A stretch of 5,637 bases of DNA from an uncultured Clostridium sp. (GTDB lineage: Bacteria; Bacillota; Clostridia; Clostridiales; Clostridiaceae), in NCBI GenBank assembly GCA_900543325.1, contig UQQU01000116.1:1-5637 (forward strand), given 5' to 3'. A program made the position numbers and the translations under genes. Shown piece by piece: positions 1 through 5,618 of this stretch. How positions within the stretch are numbered: position 1 is the stretch's first letter; each line of letters starts with the position of its first letter. The notes beneath the pieces were generated by a model. That model made no database searches, was not told where the DNA came from, and saw nothing but the letters and a program-made list of their open reading frames with translations.

Positions 1-78
1 CAGAAAATTGTAGATCTAAGCTTTAAAGCCAGTGATAGAGAAAAATTAATGATATTACCGGAAGGAAGTATTATATGA
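1..78 (+). CDS. C-terminal end of an unidentified protein (partial, cut by left edge)
   Basis: Frame 1 is open from the first base to a TGA at 76-78 and encodes 25 residues ending in ILPEGSII. The mix of charged and hydrophobic residues (KASDREKLM) looks like genuine protein, but the fragment is too short for me to assign a family. The gene converges on alr, with 67 bases between the two stop codons and no clear terminator between them. A second ATG (75-77) overlaps this stop in an ATGA arrangement and has a good Shine-Dalgarno tract (GGAAGGAAG, 60-68), but it opens only eight codons. That arrangement suggests that a coupled downstream gene once followed. The call as coding rests on the open frame and composition only. 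Confidence 0.5.
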   Translation, partial: QKIVDLSFKASDREKLMILPEGSII

Positions 79-145
79 CTTATTGGAGGTTATATCATTA
101 ATTTTCGTCATCACGGCATTAACGCTTTAGTTCGCAATTTAATTA

Positions 146-1306
146 TTAAACATTATTTTTTACATGAATTATTTCACCATTTTTAATGTAAGCTCTAGGA
201 ACTCTCTTTTTTAATAAACAAAGAACTTCATAATTTATACTATCCATACATTTTGCAAGATCATCAGCATTAAATTTAATGCCGTTACTTTCACCTAGTA
301 ATATAACTTCATCCCCAGCTTTAATATCACCTATATCAGTAACATCAATCATAAATTGATCCATACAAATATTACCTACTATAGGAGCTAGCTGACCATT
401 AACAATAACCTTAGCATCATGTTTTAAGGTCCTAATATATCCATCTGCATATCCAATAGGAATAGTTGCAATTTTACTTTTCCTAGATGTTTTAAAAGTT
501 CTATTGTAACTAATATACATACCACTTTCTAATTCTTTAACATGAGCAATTTTAGCTTTTAAAGTTAAAGCAGGTTTAATTGATAAGTTTTCTTTTTTAA
601 CTTCATTTGAAGGATAATATCCATAAAGAATAATTCCAGCTCTTACAGCATCTAAATAGGTATTAGGTAAATCGATAATGGCAGCACTATTAGAGGCATG
701 TTTTAAAGGTATATTAACGCCTTTCTTTTCTAGTCTATTAATAAAATCATAAATTTGATTAAATTGATATTGAGTATATTCTTTATCTTGTTCATCAGAG
801 CTAGAAAAATGAGTAAATATTCCAATAACATCTAAACCATCTAAAGCACAAATTTCACAAATAGCATTAAAACTTTCATCATTAGGAAGGAATCCAATTC
901 TACCCATACCAGTATCTATAGCTATGTGAACTTTTGCCTTTTTGTTAAGACTTTTTGCTAAAGCAGATAATTCCTTTGCATAATTTAAATCATAAATTGT
1001 TTGCTCTATATCATAATTAATTAAATCTTCACCTAAATATAAAGGTGTATATCCAAGTATCATTATAGGGGCTGTAATATTATTATTTCTAAGTTCAATT
1101 CCTTCAGTAAGCATTGCAACAGCTAGTCTTGAAGCACCATTTTCTAAAAGGCAAGGAGCCACATCTAAGGCACCATGTCCATAGGCATCAGCTTTTACAA
1201 CAGCCATAACTTCTTTATTACCAGCTAATTTCTTTATATTTTTCATATTATTTGCAAGTATATCTAAGTCTATTTCAGCCCATACGGGTCTCATTATCTT
1301 TTCCAT
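146..1306 (-). CDS. alr: Alanine racemase (PLP-dependent)
   Basis: This enzyme interconverts L- and D-alanine in the cytoplasm and supplies D-alanine for peptidoglycan; in spore formers it can also affect the response to alanine germinants. The protein has 386 residues, a normal length for the family. The N-terminal PLP barrel carries the signature VVKADAYGHG, with the Schiff-base lysine at K38. MGRIGF (R135), THFSSSDEQ (H167), HASNSAAI (204-210) and VRAGIILYG (R223) supply phosphate and cofactor contacts. The C-terminal beta domain holds the second catalytic base, Y267 in SYNRTF, then IGYADGY (Y286) and NICMDQ (M315, D317). All key residues are present, so it should be active. The start at 1306 is supported by GAGGTG at 1312-1317, five bases upstream; the internal Met5 (MRPVWAEIDL) is where many homologues begin but is worse placed. 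The toxin-antitoxin pair often found beside alr in Firmicutes is not seen here. Confidence 0.97.
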   Translation of the reverse strand: MEKIMRPVWAEIDLDILANNMKNIKKLAGNKEVMAVVKADAYGHGALDVAPCLLENGASRLAVAMLTEGIELRNNNITAPIMILGYTPLYLGEDLINYDIEQTIYDLNYAKELSALAKSLNKKAKVHIAIDTGMGRIGFLPNDESFNAICEICALDGLDVIGIFTHFSSSDEQDKEYTQYQFNQIYDFINRLEKKGVNIPLKHASNSAAIIDLPNTYLDAVRAGIILYGYYPSNEVKKENLSIKPALTLKAKIAHVKELESGMYISYNRTFKTSRKSKIATIPIGYADGYIRTLKHDAKVIVNGQLAPIVGNICMDQFMIDVTDIGDIKAGDEVILLGESNGIKFNADDLAKCMDSINYEVLCLLKKRVPRAYIKNGEIIHVKNNV

Positions 1307-1339
1307 AATTACACCTCAAATTTTTTATATCTTAGTATT

Positions 1340-1368
1340 ATTGTAATAAAAATATTAAAAAATGATAA
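1340..1368 (-). promoter_or_regulatory. Predicted sigma-A promoter of alr
   Basis: On the minus strand TTATCA (1363-1368) and TACAAT (1340-1345) are separated by 17 bases and resemble the -35 and -10 boxes (4/6 and 5/6 matches to consensus). Transcription would start near 1333, giving a leader of roughly 25 bases before the alr start codon. A/T-rich DNA yields such matches by chance, so the correct spacing and position are the main support. Confidence 0.5.
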
Positions 1369-1406
1369 GTACCACTAATAATATAAATTTTAACAGTAGT
1401 GGCACT
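1368..1406. repeat. Inverted repeat (possible operator) upstream of the alr promoter
   Basis: AGTACCACTA (1368-1377) and TAGTGGCACT (1397-1406) are inverted copies matching at 9 of 10 positions, with a 19-base A/T-rich spacer. The arms contain most of the G and C in this intergenic region. The left arm abuts and shares one base with the predicted alr -35 box, the usual position for a regulator site. If RNA began further upstream on the minus strand, the single mismatch would become a G-U pair and the dyad could fold as a hairpin. No regulator is identified. Confidence 0.4.
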
Positions 1407-1453
1407 ATGATATTTTAAATGGCTATTTTGGTAGTATTGTATTAGTTTTTAGA

Positions 1454-1481
1454 TTGAATTAAATAAATAGTAGTATATAAT
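1454..1481 (+). promoter_or_regulatory. Predicted sigma-A promoter of trhP
   Basis: TTGAAT (1454-1459) and a perfect TATAAT (1476-1481) are separated by 16 bases on the plus strand. The start point would be near 1488, leaving a leader of about 33 bases before the ATG at 1521. This promoter diverges from that of alr, and the two start points lie about 155 bases apart. Confidence 0.6.
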
Positions 1482-1506
1482 AAAAGCATAAATTATAAAC
1501 ATAACA

Positions 1507-1512
1507 AAAGGA
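1507..1512 (+). promoter_or_regulatory. Ribosome binding site that fixes the trhP start
   Basis: AAAGGA lies eight bases before the ATG at 1521. The earlier in-frame ATG at 1512 overlaps this site and has no Shine-Dalgarno sequence of its own at a workable distance, so 1521 is the better start and the protein is 412 rather than 415 residues long. Confidence 0.6.
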
Positions 1513-1520
1513 TGAATATT

Positions 1521-2759
1521 ATGACAACAAAATATAAAAAGCCAGAATTATTAGCTCCTGCAGGGAGTTTAGAAAAATTAAAAATTGCTTTTCAATATGG
1601 AGCTGATGCTGTTTATTTTGGTGGAGAAGCATTTTCATTAAGAGCAGCAGCACAAAACTTTTCATTTGAAGATATAAAGGAAGGTGCTGAATTAGCTCAT
1701 AGTTTAGGAAAGAAGATATACTGTACAGTAAATGTAATGCCAAGAAATGAAGGAATAGAAAAATTACCAGAATTTTTAAAAAGTCTTGAAGAAGCTAAAG
1801 TTGATGCTGTTTTAGTATCAGACCTTGGAGTTTTTAGAACTGTTCAAAAGCATACTAATTTACCAATACATATTAGTACACAAGCTAATACAGTAAATTA
1901 TGAAGGATGTAATATGTGGCATGATTTAGGTGCAGAACGTGTAGTTTTAGCTAGAGAATGTTCATTAAAGGAAATAAAAGAAATTAGAGAGCATATACCA
2001 GAAGAGCTAGAATTAGAAGTTTTTGTTCATGGAGCTATGTGTATGTCATATTCAGGAAGATGTTTACTTTCAAGCTATATGACTGGAAGAGATTCTAATA
2101 GGGGGGCATGTGCACAATCTTGCAGATGGAAGTATTCTTTAGTAGAAGAAAAGAGACCTAATCAATATTTCCCTATTGAAGAGGATCAACATGGTACATA
2201 TATAATGAATTCAAAAGATTTATGCATGATAGAGCATTTACCAGAACTTTTAGAAGCTGGAATTTCATCTTTAAAAATTGAAGGTAGAAATAAGAGTGAA
2301 TATTATGTTGCTATAGTTGTTAATGCTTATAGAAAGGCAATAGATTTATATTATGAAGATCCAGAAAATTATAAATTACCTAAGGTTTTAAGAGATGAAA
2401 TGTACAAGGTTAGTCATAGAGAATATAATACAGGATTCTTCTTTAGTGAGCCTAAGAGTGATGCAATAATTTATCATACAAATGATCATGTTAGAGAGTA
2501 TGATGTAGTTGCCATAGTTCATGAATATGATGAAGAAAGTCAAATTGCATTATGTAAGCAAAGAAATAAATTTGTAAAAGGAGATAAGGTAGAAATATTA
2601 ACTCCAGGTGAATTTGGTGAAAGTTTTATTGTTGAAGAACTTTACAACGAAGATGGAGAAGCTATAGAAGGATGTCCACATCCTGGAATGATGTGCAAAG
2701 TTAAAGTACCATTCAAGGTAGGGAAAAACTCATTTTTAAGAAAAGAATTAATTAAATAG
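1521..2759 (+). CDS. trhP: U32-family protein TrhP/YrrO/YegQ type (tRNA U34 hydroxylation; often annotated 'peptidase U32' or 'collagenase')
   Basis: Members of this branch (E. coli YegQ/TrhP, B. subtilis YrrO) are needed for prephenate-dependent formation of 5-hydroxyuridine at the wobble position of certain tRNAs; the peptidase label is historical. The 412-residue protein opens with KPELLAPAGSLEKLKIAFQY and GADAVYFGG, typical of the N-terminal barrel. The U32 signature matches exactly at 166-184 (E166, F168, G171, C174, G179, C181, S184), followed by MTGRDSNRGACAQSCRWKY. C174, C181, C197 and C235 are spaced much like the four iron-sulfur ligands of the relative UbiU, so a 4Fe-4S cluster is likely (inference); C201 is a fifth nearby cysteine. 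ISSLKIEGR (248-256) and SHREYNTGFF (298-307) are further family blocks. The C-terminal part from about 325 looks like a small beta-rich domain. Length is close to YrrO. It has its own promoter; no terminator is visible after it, so read-through into the next gene is possible. Confidence 0.9.
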   Translation: MTTKYKKPELLAPAGSLEKLKIAFQYGADAVYFGGEAFSLRAAAQNFSFEDIKEGAELAHSLGKKIYCTVNVMPRNEGIEKLPEFLKSLEEAKVDAVLVSDLGVFRTVQKHTNLPIHISTQANTVNYEGCNMWHDLGAERVVLARECSLKEIKEIREHIPEELELEVFVHGAMCMSYSGRCLLSSYMTGRDSNRGACAQSCRWKYSLVEEKRPNQYFPIEEDQHGTYIMNSKDLCMIEHLPELLEAGISSLKIEGRNKSEYYVAIVVNAYRKAIDLYYEDPENYKLPKVLRDEMYKVSHREYNTGFFFSEPKSDAIIYHTNDHVREYDVVAIVHEYDEESQIALCKQRNKFVKGDKVEILTPGEFGESFIVEELYNEDGEAIEGCPHPGMMCKVKVPFKVGKNSFLRKELIK

Positions 2760-2776
2760 ATTTGTAGTAAAAAGTA

Positions 2777-2805
2777 TTAACATAAAAATTCACTAAGAAT
2801 ATTAT
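2777..2805 (+). promoter_or_regulatory. Predicted sigma-A promoter of the DUF4474 gene
   Basis: TTAACA (2777-2782) and TATTAT (2800-2805), each 5 of 6 to consensus, are separated by 17 bases and lie in the 74-base gap after trhP. Transcription would start near 2812, about 22 bases before the GTG start codon. Confidence 0.5.
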
Positions 2806-2821
2806 GTAGTATAAATAATAT

Positions 2822-2828
2822 GAGGTGG
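2822..2828 (+). promoter_or_regulatory. Ribosome binding site that fixes the GTG start of the DUF4474 gene
   Basis: GAGGTGG is a strong Shine-Dalgarno match five bases before the GTG at 2834. An earlier in-frame GTG at 2825 lies inside this site and so cannot be served by it. Starting at 2834 gives a 324-residue protein beginning MATNDKFLEK. Confidence 0.6.
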
Positions 2829-2833
2829 GTTTT

Positions 2834-3808
2834 GTGGCTACAAATGATAAATTTTTAGAAAAAATTGATAAATCAAATAATGTATTTTTAAAATTGATAT
2901 CAAAAGTATCTTCTATTAATAACAATGATGAAGATGAAAATCTAGAAAAATCAATATCAGAGTTAATAGATGATATTAATTCAACTGAAAGTATACAATC
3001 AGTAGTATATGACTCTATAAACCAAGCAGGCTTTGATTATGATAAGGAACAGGGAATTTTTTATTCAATGATTGATGCATGGCAATATGATTATGGTTAT
3101 TGTAGATTTTATGATGAATTTTCAGCACCATTAAGTATAATATTTGATTGTGAACCTATTTATTTTAATTACAATAATAAGAGATGGCTTATTGAATTTT
3201 GGAAAGGACAGTACGGAATTTGTACGGGTGCTGAAGTTGGAGTATATGCTTCAGAAAAAACTATATATAATGAAACAATGAATAGTGAGAATATATTTTA
3301 TGATAAAATAAGTCCTAAAGAATTCTTAGATATTTCCAGTGTTGTTAAGAAAAATGGAGAAGTTATTTTCGAAAGAAAAGATAAACATTGGTGGTTAACA
3401 GGATTTATTCTTGGAGAATTTTCTGAGCCAAATGAGTTATCAGTAGATATAAATATAACGCTAATAGATGAAGAAATGAGAGATGCATTTATACAAGGGT
3501 TAAATTATGCTGGATATGACAATGAAGAAATTAAAATAAAAGGGAACAGTGTAGAGATATTCTTTGATAAACCAAAAACAGAGCAACCATATACGAATAC
3601 TAAACTTTTAAACTATATGATGCAAAGAAGAAATAAAGATTTATGTAATGTTTATAATAGTATAACTAAACAATATAAAAATTATGATGAAAAGATTAAT
3701 GCTGTAAAGCAACAATCACCATTACTATATGGACAAATTATGAATATTGGTAGATGGAAATGCATAATTGATTTATACAATTTATATAAATTAACTAAAG
3801 ATAGTTAA
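2834..3808 (+). CDS. DUF4474 domain-containing protein of unknown function
   Basis: The 324-residue protein has no signal peptide or membrane segment and is probably cytoplasmic. Residues 1-60 are acidic and probably helical (NNDEDENLEKSISELIDD). From about 66 to 245 lies a domain that I recognise from memory as DUF4474, a family of Clostridia and relatives without known function. Its marks are GFDYDKEQGIFYSMIDAWQ (66-84), YGYCRFYDE (87-95), FDCEPIYF (104-111), RWLIEFWKGQYGICTGAEVG (117-136) and KHWWLTGFILGEFSEPNEL (184-202). The many aromatic, Trp-rich and CEPIYF/EFWKGQYG motifs suggest a binding pocket, but no catalytic motif of a known enzyme class is visible. Residues 250-324 form a Lys/Tyr/Asn-rich helical tail. 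GTG start codon with a strong ribosome binding site; own promoter upstream and a strong terminator just after the stop, so it can be expressed alone or as a read-through product from trhP. Family assignment is confident at the motif level; function is not. Confidence 0.85.
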   Translation: MATNDKFLEKIDKSNNVFLKLISKVSSINNNDEDENLEKSISELIDDINSTESIQSVVYDSINQAGFDYDKEQGIFYSMIDAWQYDYGYCRFYDEFSAPLSIIFDCEPIYFNYNNKRWLIEFWKGQYGICTGAEVGVYASEKTIYNETMNSENIFYDKISPKEFLDISSVVKKNGEVIFERKDKHWWLTGFILGEFSEPNELSVDINITLIDEEMRDAFIQGLNYAGYDNEEIKIKGNSVEIFFDKPKTEQPYTNTKLLNYMMQRRNKDLCNVYNSITKQYKNYDEKINAVKQQSPLLYGQIMNIGRWKCIIDLYNLYKLTKDS

Positions 3809-3810
3809 TA

Positions 3811-3856
3811 AAAGGATAGAAATTAATTTACTTAAATAAATTAATTTCTGTCTTTT
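3811..3856 (+). terminator. Intrinsic terminator after the DUF4474 gene
   Basis: A 19-base-pair stem (3811-3829 with 3838-3856, including two G-T pairs) closes on an 8-base A/T loop and starts two bases after the stop codon. The core arms AGAAATTAATTT and AAATTAATTTCT are perfectly complementary. The right arm ends in CTTTT and is followed by AAGTATTTTT. The stem is long but mostly A-T, as is common in clostridia. It separates this gene from the metallophosphoesterase gene. Confidence 0.75.
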
Positions 3857-3925
3857 AAGTATTTTTATAGGGAGTTCATAGAAAATATACTAAAAATAAT
3901 TTTTTGGGGGAGAGTATAAATATAA

Positions 3926-4951
3926 ATGAATCACTTTAAAAGAATATCTAAAGTTTTTAAAGAAGCTTATGAAATATCTTTTGATAATGAATCAAGAATT
4001 GTATTGATGAGTGATTGTCATAGAGGAACTGGTGATTGGAGTGACACATTTCTAAAAAATCAAAATATTTATTTTAGTGCATTGATGAATTATTATGAGA
4101 ATGGATATACCTATATAGAATTAGGTGATGGAGATGAACTTTGGGAAAATAAAAGGATGAATGATATTTTAGAAATTCATAATAATGTTTTTTGGATTTT
4201 AAATGAATTATACTGTTCTGGAAGATTTCATATGATTTATGGAAATCATGATATGATTAAAAAGGAACAGAAGTTTATTAAAAAGTGTTTATGCAAATGT
4301 TTAAATAGAGAAGGGGTAAGATATGAGCCACTTTTTAAGGATTTTTGTGTTCATGAGGGAATAATCTTAAAATATAATAATAGTGAAAAAAAGATTTTTT
4401 TATTACACGGGCATCAGGGGGATTTACTAAATGATAGCTTATGGAAGTTAAGTAGATTTCTCGTCAGGTATTTATGGAAACCTCTAGAAAATTTTGGGGT
4501 GAAGGATCCTACTAGGGCAGCTAAAAGTTATAAAGAGAAAAATAAAGTGGACAAGAGGTTGAGTGAATGGGCAGTAAGAGAAAATGTGATTGTTATAGCA
4601 GGGCATACTCATCGACCTATGTTTCCAAAGCCTAAGGAGGTGCCACTTGAGAAGTGGCCATATTTTAATGATGGAAGTTGTGTTCATCCAAGGTGTATAA
4701 CAGCTATTGAAATAGTAAATGGAGAGATATCATTAGTAAAATGGAGTATAAAGAGTGGTAAGATAAGTAATGGGGAAGAGAATAAAAGTGAAAGAGATAG
4801 AGAAAAATTATTTATTACAGAAGATAATTTAAAATGCGAGGAATTTAAAAAATATAAATTAGAAGATAGATCTGTATTATATGTCGGAAAAGATATATTA
4901 GGAGGTCCTGAAGATATTAATGAGTATTTTAACCGTATGATAAAGAATTGA
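3926..4951 (+). CDS. Calcineurin-like metallophosphoesterase
   Basis: The 341-residue protein is a probable cytoplasmic phosphoesterase with a two-metal centre. All five metal motifs are present in order: SDCH (D30, H32), LGDGDE (D68), GNHD (N107, H108), HGHQGD (H161/H163) and GHTH (H227, H229). No signal peptide is visible. The order and spacing resemble the LpxH-like and Ser/Thr phosphatase-like parts of the superfamily, but the substrate cannot be read from the sequence; LpxH itself is unlikely if the host is a Gram-positive without lipid A. Residues 164-215 insert a basic segment (LWKLSRFLVRYLWKPLENF, then a Lys-rich stretch) between motifs four and five, probably a cap contributing to specificity. 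After the core, a charged tail runs from about 280 to 341. The start at 3926 is the first possible codon, because an in-frame TAA lies directly before it. The nearest Shine-Dalgarno (GGGGGAG, 3906-3912) is 13 bases away, which is long and may lower translation. A possible -10 box, TATACT, lies at 3886-3891 without a good -35 box. The gene stands alone between two terminators. Confidence 0.88.
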   Translation: MNHFKRISKVFKEAYEISFDNESRIVLMSDCHRGTGDWSDTFLKNQNIYFSALMNYYENGYTYIELGDGDELWENKRMNDILEIHNNVFWILNELYCSGRFHMIYGNHDMIKKEQKFIKKCLCKCLNREGVRYEPLFKDFCVHEGIILKYNNSEKKIFLLHGHQGDLLNDSLWKLSRFLVRYLWKPLENFGVKDPTRAAKSYKEKNKVDKRLSEWAVRENVIVIAGHTHRPMFPKPKEVPLEKWPYFNDGSCVHPRCITAIEIVNGEISLVKWSIKSGKISNGEENKSERDREKLFITEDNLKCEEFKKYKLEDRSVLYVGKDILGGPEDINEYFNRMIKN

Positions 4952-4955
4952 TAAT

Positions 4956-4988
4956 AAAATAGAGCATCTATTTTAGATGTTCTATTTT
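4956..4988 (+). terminator. Intrinsic terminator after the metallophosphoesterase gene
   Basis: AAAATAGAGCATCTA (4956-4970) pairs with TAGATGTTCTATTTT (4974-4988), one G-T pair, around a TTT loop. It begins four bases after the stop codon. The A and T runs at the outer ends of the stem would let it work in both directions. Confidence 0.75.
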
Positions 4989-5017
4989 AATATAAAAAGG
5001 TAGTATTTTATATTAAA
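4986..5017. repeat. Perfect 12-bp A/T inverted repeat next to the terminator
   Basis: TTTAATATAAAA (4986-4997) and TTTTATATTAAA (5006-5017) are exact reverse complements around the 8-base loop AGGTAGTA. The left arm shares three bases with the terminator before it, so the two hairpins partly compete. Being only A-T, it is weak as RNA and may simply reflect base composition. Confidence 0.4.
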
Positions 5018-5436
5018 TGTATTTTAAAAATATACTTTAATTTTTGAAGAGTGTAATATACCACATTAGAAATTTAGCTAACTGTATTATAAATATAATA
5101 TTTGAAAAGTTATTTAGTTATATATTTAAAAATCAAATTGCATATAAATTAAAAGGAATATTTATAAAATACATATGTATTAAAGGTGTATAGTAATCTA
5201 TAATTTGTGAATTTAACTTGATTTATAATGAAACTTATCCTAGCGTATCAATATTAGAATTATTAAGAGAAAAATAGAAAAGATAAGAAAAATAAATATA
5301 AATTTAAATAAATAAGAAAATATAGAGATTAATATACTAAATAGGTGGTAAGATAAATTTCGTTGCTGAGGAGGAAGTAAGTATTAATGAAAAATCTTCG
5401 GTATTAGTTTCTTAAATTTCTAGTTTGACTAAGTGT
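4989..5436. other. Gene-free A/T-rich region between the metallophosphoesterase gene and the rRNA promoter
   Basis: No intact gene is visible on either strand. It holds the A/T inverted repeat at 4986-5017, a perfect 14-base palindrome (AATACATATGTATT, 5168-5181), and two short frames in the same phase that read like protein ends without starts: 5197-5277 (ending NETYPSVSILELLREK) and 5341-5415 (containing KINFVAEEEVSINEKSS). These may be remains of a decayed gene. The stretch 5278-5340 is almost pure A and T. Confidence 0.6.
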
Positions 5437-5486
5437 AAAAACTTTTTAAAAAAGTTATTGACATGAATCGGTAGGAATGATAAGAT
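5437..5486 (+). promoter_or_regulatory. Ribosomal RNA operon promoter with UP-like element
   Basis: A perfect -35 box TTGACA (5458-5463) is followed after 17 bases by TAAGAT (5481-5486) as the -10 box. Directly upstream, 5437-5457 is a run of A and T containing the inverted pair AACTTTTT/AAAAAGTT, a typical UP element for the alpha subunit of RNA polymerase. Transcription should start near 5492, about 125 bases before 16S. A second TTGACT at 5425-5430 has no matching -10 box. Only this one promoter is clear. Confidence 0.8.
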
Positions 5487-5492
5487 AAACGA

Positions 5493-5508
5493 GTCGCTTC
5501 GGTGCGAC
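5493..5508 (+). other. Hairpin at the 5' end of the rRNA leader
   Basis: GTCGC (5493-5497) and GCGAC (5504-5508) pair around TTCGGT. The hairpin sits at or within a base or two of the predicted start point, so the primary transcript would begin with it. It is by far the most GC-rich spot near the promoter. There is no U-tract after it, so it is not a terminator. Confidence 0.55.
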
Positions 5509-5516
5509 AGAGTAAA

Positions 5517-5529
5517 TGGTCTTTGAAAA
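5517..5529 (+). promoter_or_regulatory. boxA antitermination signal of the rRNA operon
   Basis: TGGTCTTTGAAAA matches the boxA type found before 16S genes in Firmicutes (TGxTCTTTGAAAA). In RNA it is bound by NusB and S10 (NusE), which with other Nus factors protect rRNA transcription from early termination. It is about 25 bases after the predicted start point and 90 bases before 16S, the usual place. Confidence 0.75.
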
Positions 5530-5570
5530 TTGAACAGAATATAGTTAAAGTAAACCAGCAATTCTTTTGA

Positions 5571-5590
5571 GAGTCTTAAAACAAAGACTC
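5571..5590 (+). other. Hairpin in the pre-16S leader
   Basis: GAGTCTT (5571-5577) and AAGACTC (5584-5590) pair perfectly around AAAACA. It is flanked by CTTT (5564-5567) and AAAG (5591-5594), which can extend the stem across a three-base bulge. It lies between boxA and the mature 16S end and is probably a leader structure that guides folding or processing. Whether it belongs to an RNase III stalk cannot be judged without the 3' flank of 16S. Confidence 0.55.
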
Positions 5591-5618
5591 AAAGTAATTT
5601 GAGCAAATGATTAAACTT

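Noticed and set aside
76..184. In-frame read-through of the TGA at 76-78 to the TAA at 182-184, as a selenocysteine codon
   Set aside because: No SECIS-like hairpin directly follows the TGA, the extension does not look like protein, and it runs into the 3' end of alr.
1519..1743. Minus-strand open frame of 74 codons inside trhP
   Set aside because: It lies antisense to a clear protein gene, has no ribosome binding site, and its Leu/His-rich product mirrors the codon bias of trhP.
2820..2858. ATG at 2820 as an alternative start near the DUF4474 gene
   Set aside because: It is out of frame with the DUF4474 protein and reaches a stop after 12 codons; it overlaps the ribosome binding site used by the GTG at 2834.
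4484..4687. Minus-strand open frame of 67 codons inside the metallophosphoesterase gene
   Set aside because: It is antisense to the conserved GHTH region and has no family resemblance, so it is a shadow of the real gene.
5387..5407. ATG after AGGAGG reading MKNLRY then stop, as a leader peptide before the rRNA operon
   Set aside because: The spacing from AGGAGG (5369-5374) is 12 bases, it is only six codons long, and it lies upstream of the rRNA promoter, so it would not be on the rRNA transcript.
5425..5453. Second tandem rRNA promoter using TTGACT at 5425-5430
   Set aside because: At 16-18 bases downstream there is only an A run and no recognisable -10 box, so I left one promoter.
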